The notes beneath the pieces were generated by a model. It was not told where the DNA came from and made no database searches. It worked only from the letters and a program-made list of their open reading frames with translations. A program made the position numbers and the translations under genes. Below are positions 18,960 to 20,607 of a stretch of 20,607 nt of DNA, piece after piece (the stretch's first letter is position 1; every line of letters begins with the position of its first letter). Location of the stretch: contig NW_014577465.1 in the NCBI RefSeq assembly GCF_000485595.1, positions 72,661 to 93,267 on the forward strand, written 5' to 3'. This DNA comes from Priapulus caudatus (lineage: Eukaryota; Priapulida; Priapulimorpha; Priapulimorphida; Priapulidae).

Positions 18960-19160
18960 CGTTCGCTGGCTCGTGCGTTGAGTGACGACGAGCGACGAGC
19001 CTTGGGATGTGAACGCGGCGGCAGCAGCTGCAGCGCTTCGCCGGCAGCCACCATCGCGCCCGTCAGCCGACCTGTGCTTCTCGCTGCGCGTCAAACGATC
19101 GGCTGCTCATCAGGCTCTGGCCTCGACCAGTCGCGTGCTGGCTACGATGTCATCGACCAA
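18960..19160 (+). other. GC-rich segment ending in a splice donor; possible first exon
   Basis: A CpG- and GC-rich segment begins where the satellite ends and finishes at GACCAA|GTAAGTAAGG, a very strong donor. One frame is open from 18,960 to the donor with Ser/Ala/Arg-rich sequence. Another reaches an ATG at 19,146 that would give only MSST before the junction. No frame resembles a known domain and it is not a NEDD1 exon I recognise. The best guess is a promoter-proximal non-coding or barely coding exon. Confidence 0.35.
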
Positions 19161-19455
19161 GTAAGTAAGGGCCTAGCCAGAACCGCTGACTTTTGGTTAG
19201 GCTCGATCACTGCAACTCTGCAACCCGCTGTGCGAGTCGTCAGCGCGCCTTCACCGTGTGTGGCGCAATGCAAGCGACTTGCTGCAGTCGTTCTTTCCAT
19301 TTGTCTTTTGTCTTCGCATTGTCTTCCATGACTTATTATTACCGCGCACAACATGCGATTTCGGAGCGATTGGGCGAAGCGACGAGTTGCTTATAAATCA
19401 AAACCGTTGTGGCAAACGACCAGAATCGCTACTGAGTTGCCAGTTGCATGTTTCC
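19161..19455. other. No gene seen
   Basis: Unique-looking sequence follows the putative donor. Several short frames overlap with no recognisable protein. Confidence 0.4.
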
Positions 19456-19540
19456 CGCAAGACTTGCGACTTTTTCAATAACTCGGCTGCGAATTCAGAA
19501 ATGCAGCCGAGTTGCATGAAATAAGTGGGCAAGTCTTGCG
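19456..19540. repeat. Nested-palindrome MITE-like element
   Basis: CGCAAGACTTGC at 19,456 pairs with GCAAGTCTTGCG ending at 19,540, and each of these is also close to self-palindromic. Inside, AACTCGGCTGC (19,480-19,490) pairs perfectly with GCAGCCGAGTT (19,503-19,513) around a 12-base loop. The whole 85 bp can fold into one long hairpin. A degraded direct copy is at 20,249-20,349, so this is a dispersed family. Confidence 0.75.
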
Positions 19541-19557
19541 CTAACGGCTTTACGCGA

Positions 19558-19566
19558 GGGGGGGGG

Positions 19567-19597
<31 letters not shown>
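19558..19597 (+). repeat. Poly-G tract
   Basis: Eleven G, one A, then twenty-eight G. It could form stable G-quadruplex structure, and it is also a classic place for assembly or polymerase slippage. It begins 17 bp after the hairpin element and is followed by GGCCGTCCGGCCGG. Confidence 0.95.
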
Positions 19598-19739
19598 CCG
19601 TCCGGCCGGGGGTCGGGCGAAATGGTCGCGCAGTCTGCCAGGTTCGCCATTAAATGAAACTTGTCCGACATTTTGGGCTCGCAACAACTATCTGGTGCAT
19701 TTTCGAATATAATGCAGACAGGACACTCCAAAAATCTCA

Positions 19740-20230
19740 TGACGCTCAGAGAAAGAGGCGAAGAGGAAACTATGTGAGGAGGGGGAGTACGGTGAATGAA
19801 GGGGCGGAAGCAAAAAGATGCAACGGGGACGAGGAGGAAAAAGGAGGAGAGTATTTTGGGAGTGTCGCTGTTCTGCAATAATTCAATTCTATGCAGGGGC
19901 CAGACCAGCATGGTTGTGGAGCGCAAAATGGTAGGATCAAGAGTTGGTGGGGAAACGAAGTTTAGATATGAGAGGGGGAATTTGGAGAAACAGCACGTTC
20001 CAGGAGATGTGGGAGATGCGGAGGGCCGACAGAGGGAGGGGAGAGGAGAGAGGGCGGGGTACGAGTGAAGTAAGCGAGCGACCAGATGAGAGGGAAGGGG
20101 GGGACATTCGCGGGGCCCAAGGCCAGGGGAGGGCGGAGGGGATGTTGAAACAGCAATGGCGAGAGGACACATCGGATCTGGCAGGATGGGCCGATCGAGA
20201 GGCCTAGAGATGACGGGGGACGGAGCTTGT
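19740..20230. other. Purine-rich low-complexity region
   Basis: The plus strand is strongly G/A-rich (GGAGGAAAAAGGAGG, GAGAGGGGGAA, GGGAGGGGAGAGGAGAG). The long minus-strand frame at 19,495-20,172 is Pro/Ser/Leu-rich simply because of this bias and because it runs through the poly-G tract as polyproline, so I do not call it a gene. Confidence 0.6.
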
Positions 20231-20248
20231 CGCGTTGAGGAGCGTTAG

Positions 20249-20349
20249 CGCAGACTGTGCGACTTTTTTTATCTGATAGCAGACTGCGGCCTGCAATATG
20301 CTAGAATGCGCAGCCGAGTGCGATGAATAAAACGTCTGCAAAGTCTGCG
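20249..20349. repeat. Degraded second copy of the nested-palindrome element
   Basis: Direct-orientation match to 19,456-19,540: CGCAGACTGTGCGACTTTTT, then AGAATGCGCAGCCGAGTGC, then ATGAATAA and CAAAGTCTGCG. The internal stem is partly lost on the left side. Confidence 0.6.
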
Positions 20350-20607
20350 GAACACACACGCCGTCCGACTCGCGATGCATACTGCAGACGACTGGGCGGT
20401 TAGCGATTCGAAATGATGAGCGGCTGGGATGTCGCAGGGAGGGTGCGAGTGAGTGAGTATAGCAAGTACGGGTTTGGCAAGGTGCGGTCCGTGTTATAAA
20501 GCCTAACAAAAAACCTGAGAGGAGGTGAGGAAGTCGGTATGTTCGTGGGCGCAAATGAGAGAACACGAGTTTCGCCGCAATACGATTGGTAAGGAGCGAA
20601 GTCTGCT
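20350..20607. other. No gene seen
   Basis: Unremarkable mixed sequence to the window edge. A minus-strand frame spans 20,204-20,566 but shows no recognisable domain or splice context. Confidence 0.4.

Noticed and set aside
18671-19054. 127-codon minus-strand frame
   Set aside because: Spans the higher-order satellite and the GC-rich segment; its internal repetition follows the satellite.
19495-20172. 225-codon minus-strand frame, proline-rich
   Set aside because: Composition follows the purine-rich strand and it runs through the poly-G tract. No domain, start context or splice signal supports it.
1-20607. tRNA, rRNA, integrase or transposase genes
   Set aside because: None could be recognised on either strand by eye; transposon-like features seen are all non-autonomous.

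Overview
The window looks like nuclear DNA from an animal, probably an invertebrate. It carries spliced exons with GT/AG junctions that encode the start of NEDD1 (GCP-WD), a THAP zinc-finger exon, TTAGGG-type telomeric hexamers away from any chromosome end, MITE-like foldback elements and several minisatellites. I see no bacterial operon, rRNA or tRNA. Phylum cannot be decided from this sequence. Coding density is very low, and most long open frames here are by-products of repeats.

Layout. 1-2,900: nested inverted-repeat (foldback) DNA upstream of the gene. 3,204-5,536: four clean plus-strand exons for about the first 157 residues of NEDD1. Intron 1 holds a 351-bp MITE-like insertion with 6-bp target duplications and degenerate telomere-like DNA. 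Intron 3 holds a 100-bp-period duplication. Intron 4 opens directly into a 20-bp minisatellite. 6,130-6,771: a palindromic NRF1-type site, then a damaged THAP-domain exon ending at a splice donor. 6,790-7,895: a 1.1-kb GT/GC array with a 72-bp higher-order period. 7,900-9,620: AT-rich, then CAC-rich sequence with no gene.

From about 9,841 the window starts again. Segment 1-5,838 reappears in direct orientation up to about 17,650, with the foldback element, the MITE and its target duplication, all four NEDD1 exons and both satellites in the same order. This second copy is full of one- and few-base insertions and deletions, spread equally over exons, introns and flanks, so every exon is frame-broken. 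Inside it (about 11,710-12,660) lies an inverted copy of the THAP exon, its upstream region and the beginning of the GT array. The simplest reading is two haplotypes, or two mis-joined contigs, with the second from uncorrected long reads. A real partial tandem duplication with a nested inverted duplication is the biological alternative.

17,660-18,950 is another satellite: a 37-bp unit that changes into a roughly 110-bp higher-order unit. 18,960-19,160 is GC-rich and ends in a strong splice donor, possibly a first exon of unknown identity. The last 1.4 kb holds a small nested-palindrome element present twice, a 40-bp poly-G tract and purine-rich low-complexity DNA.

NEDD1 exons 5 onward are not found between the two copies or after the second. 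The window therefore holds only the start of the gene, twice. The two recognisable genes are not obviously linked in function: NEDD1 is a centrosomal gamma-tubulin recruiter and THAP proteins are DNA binders.
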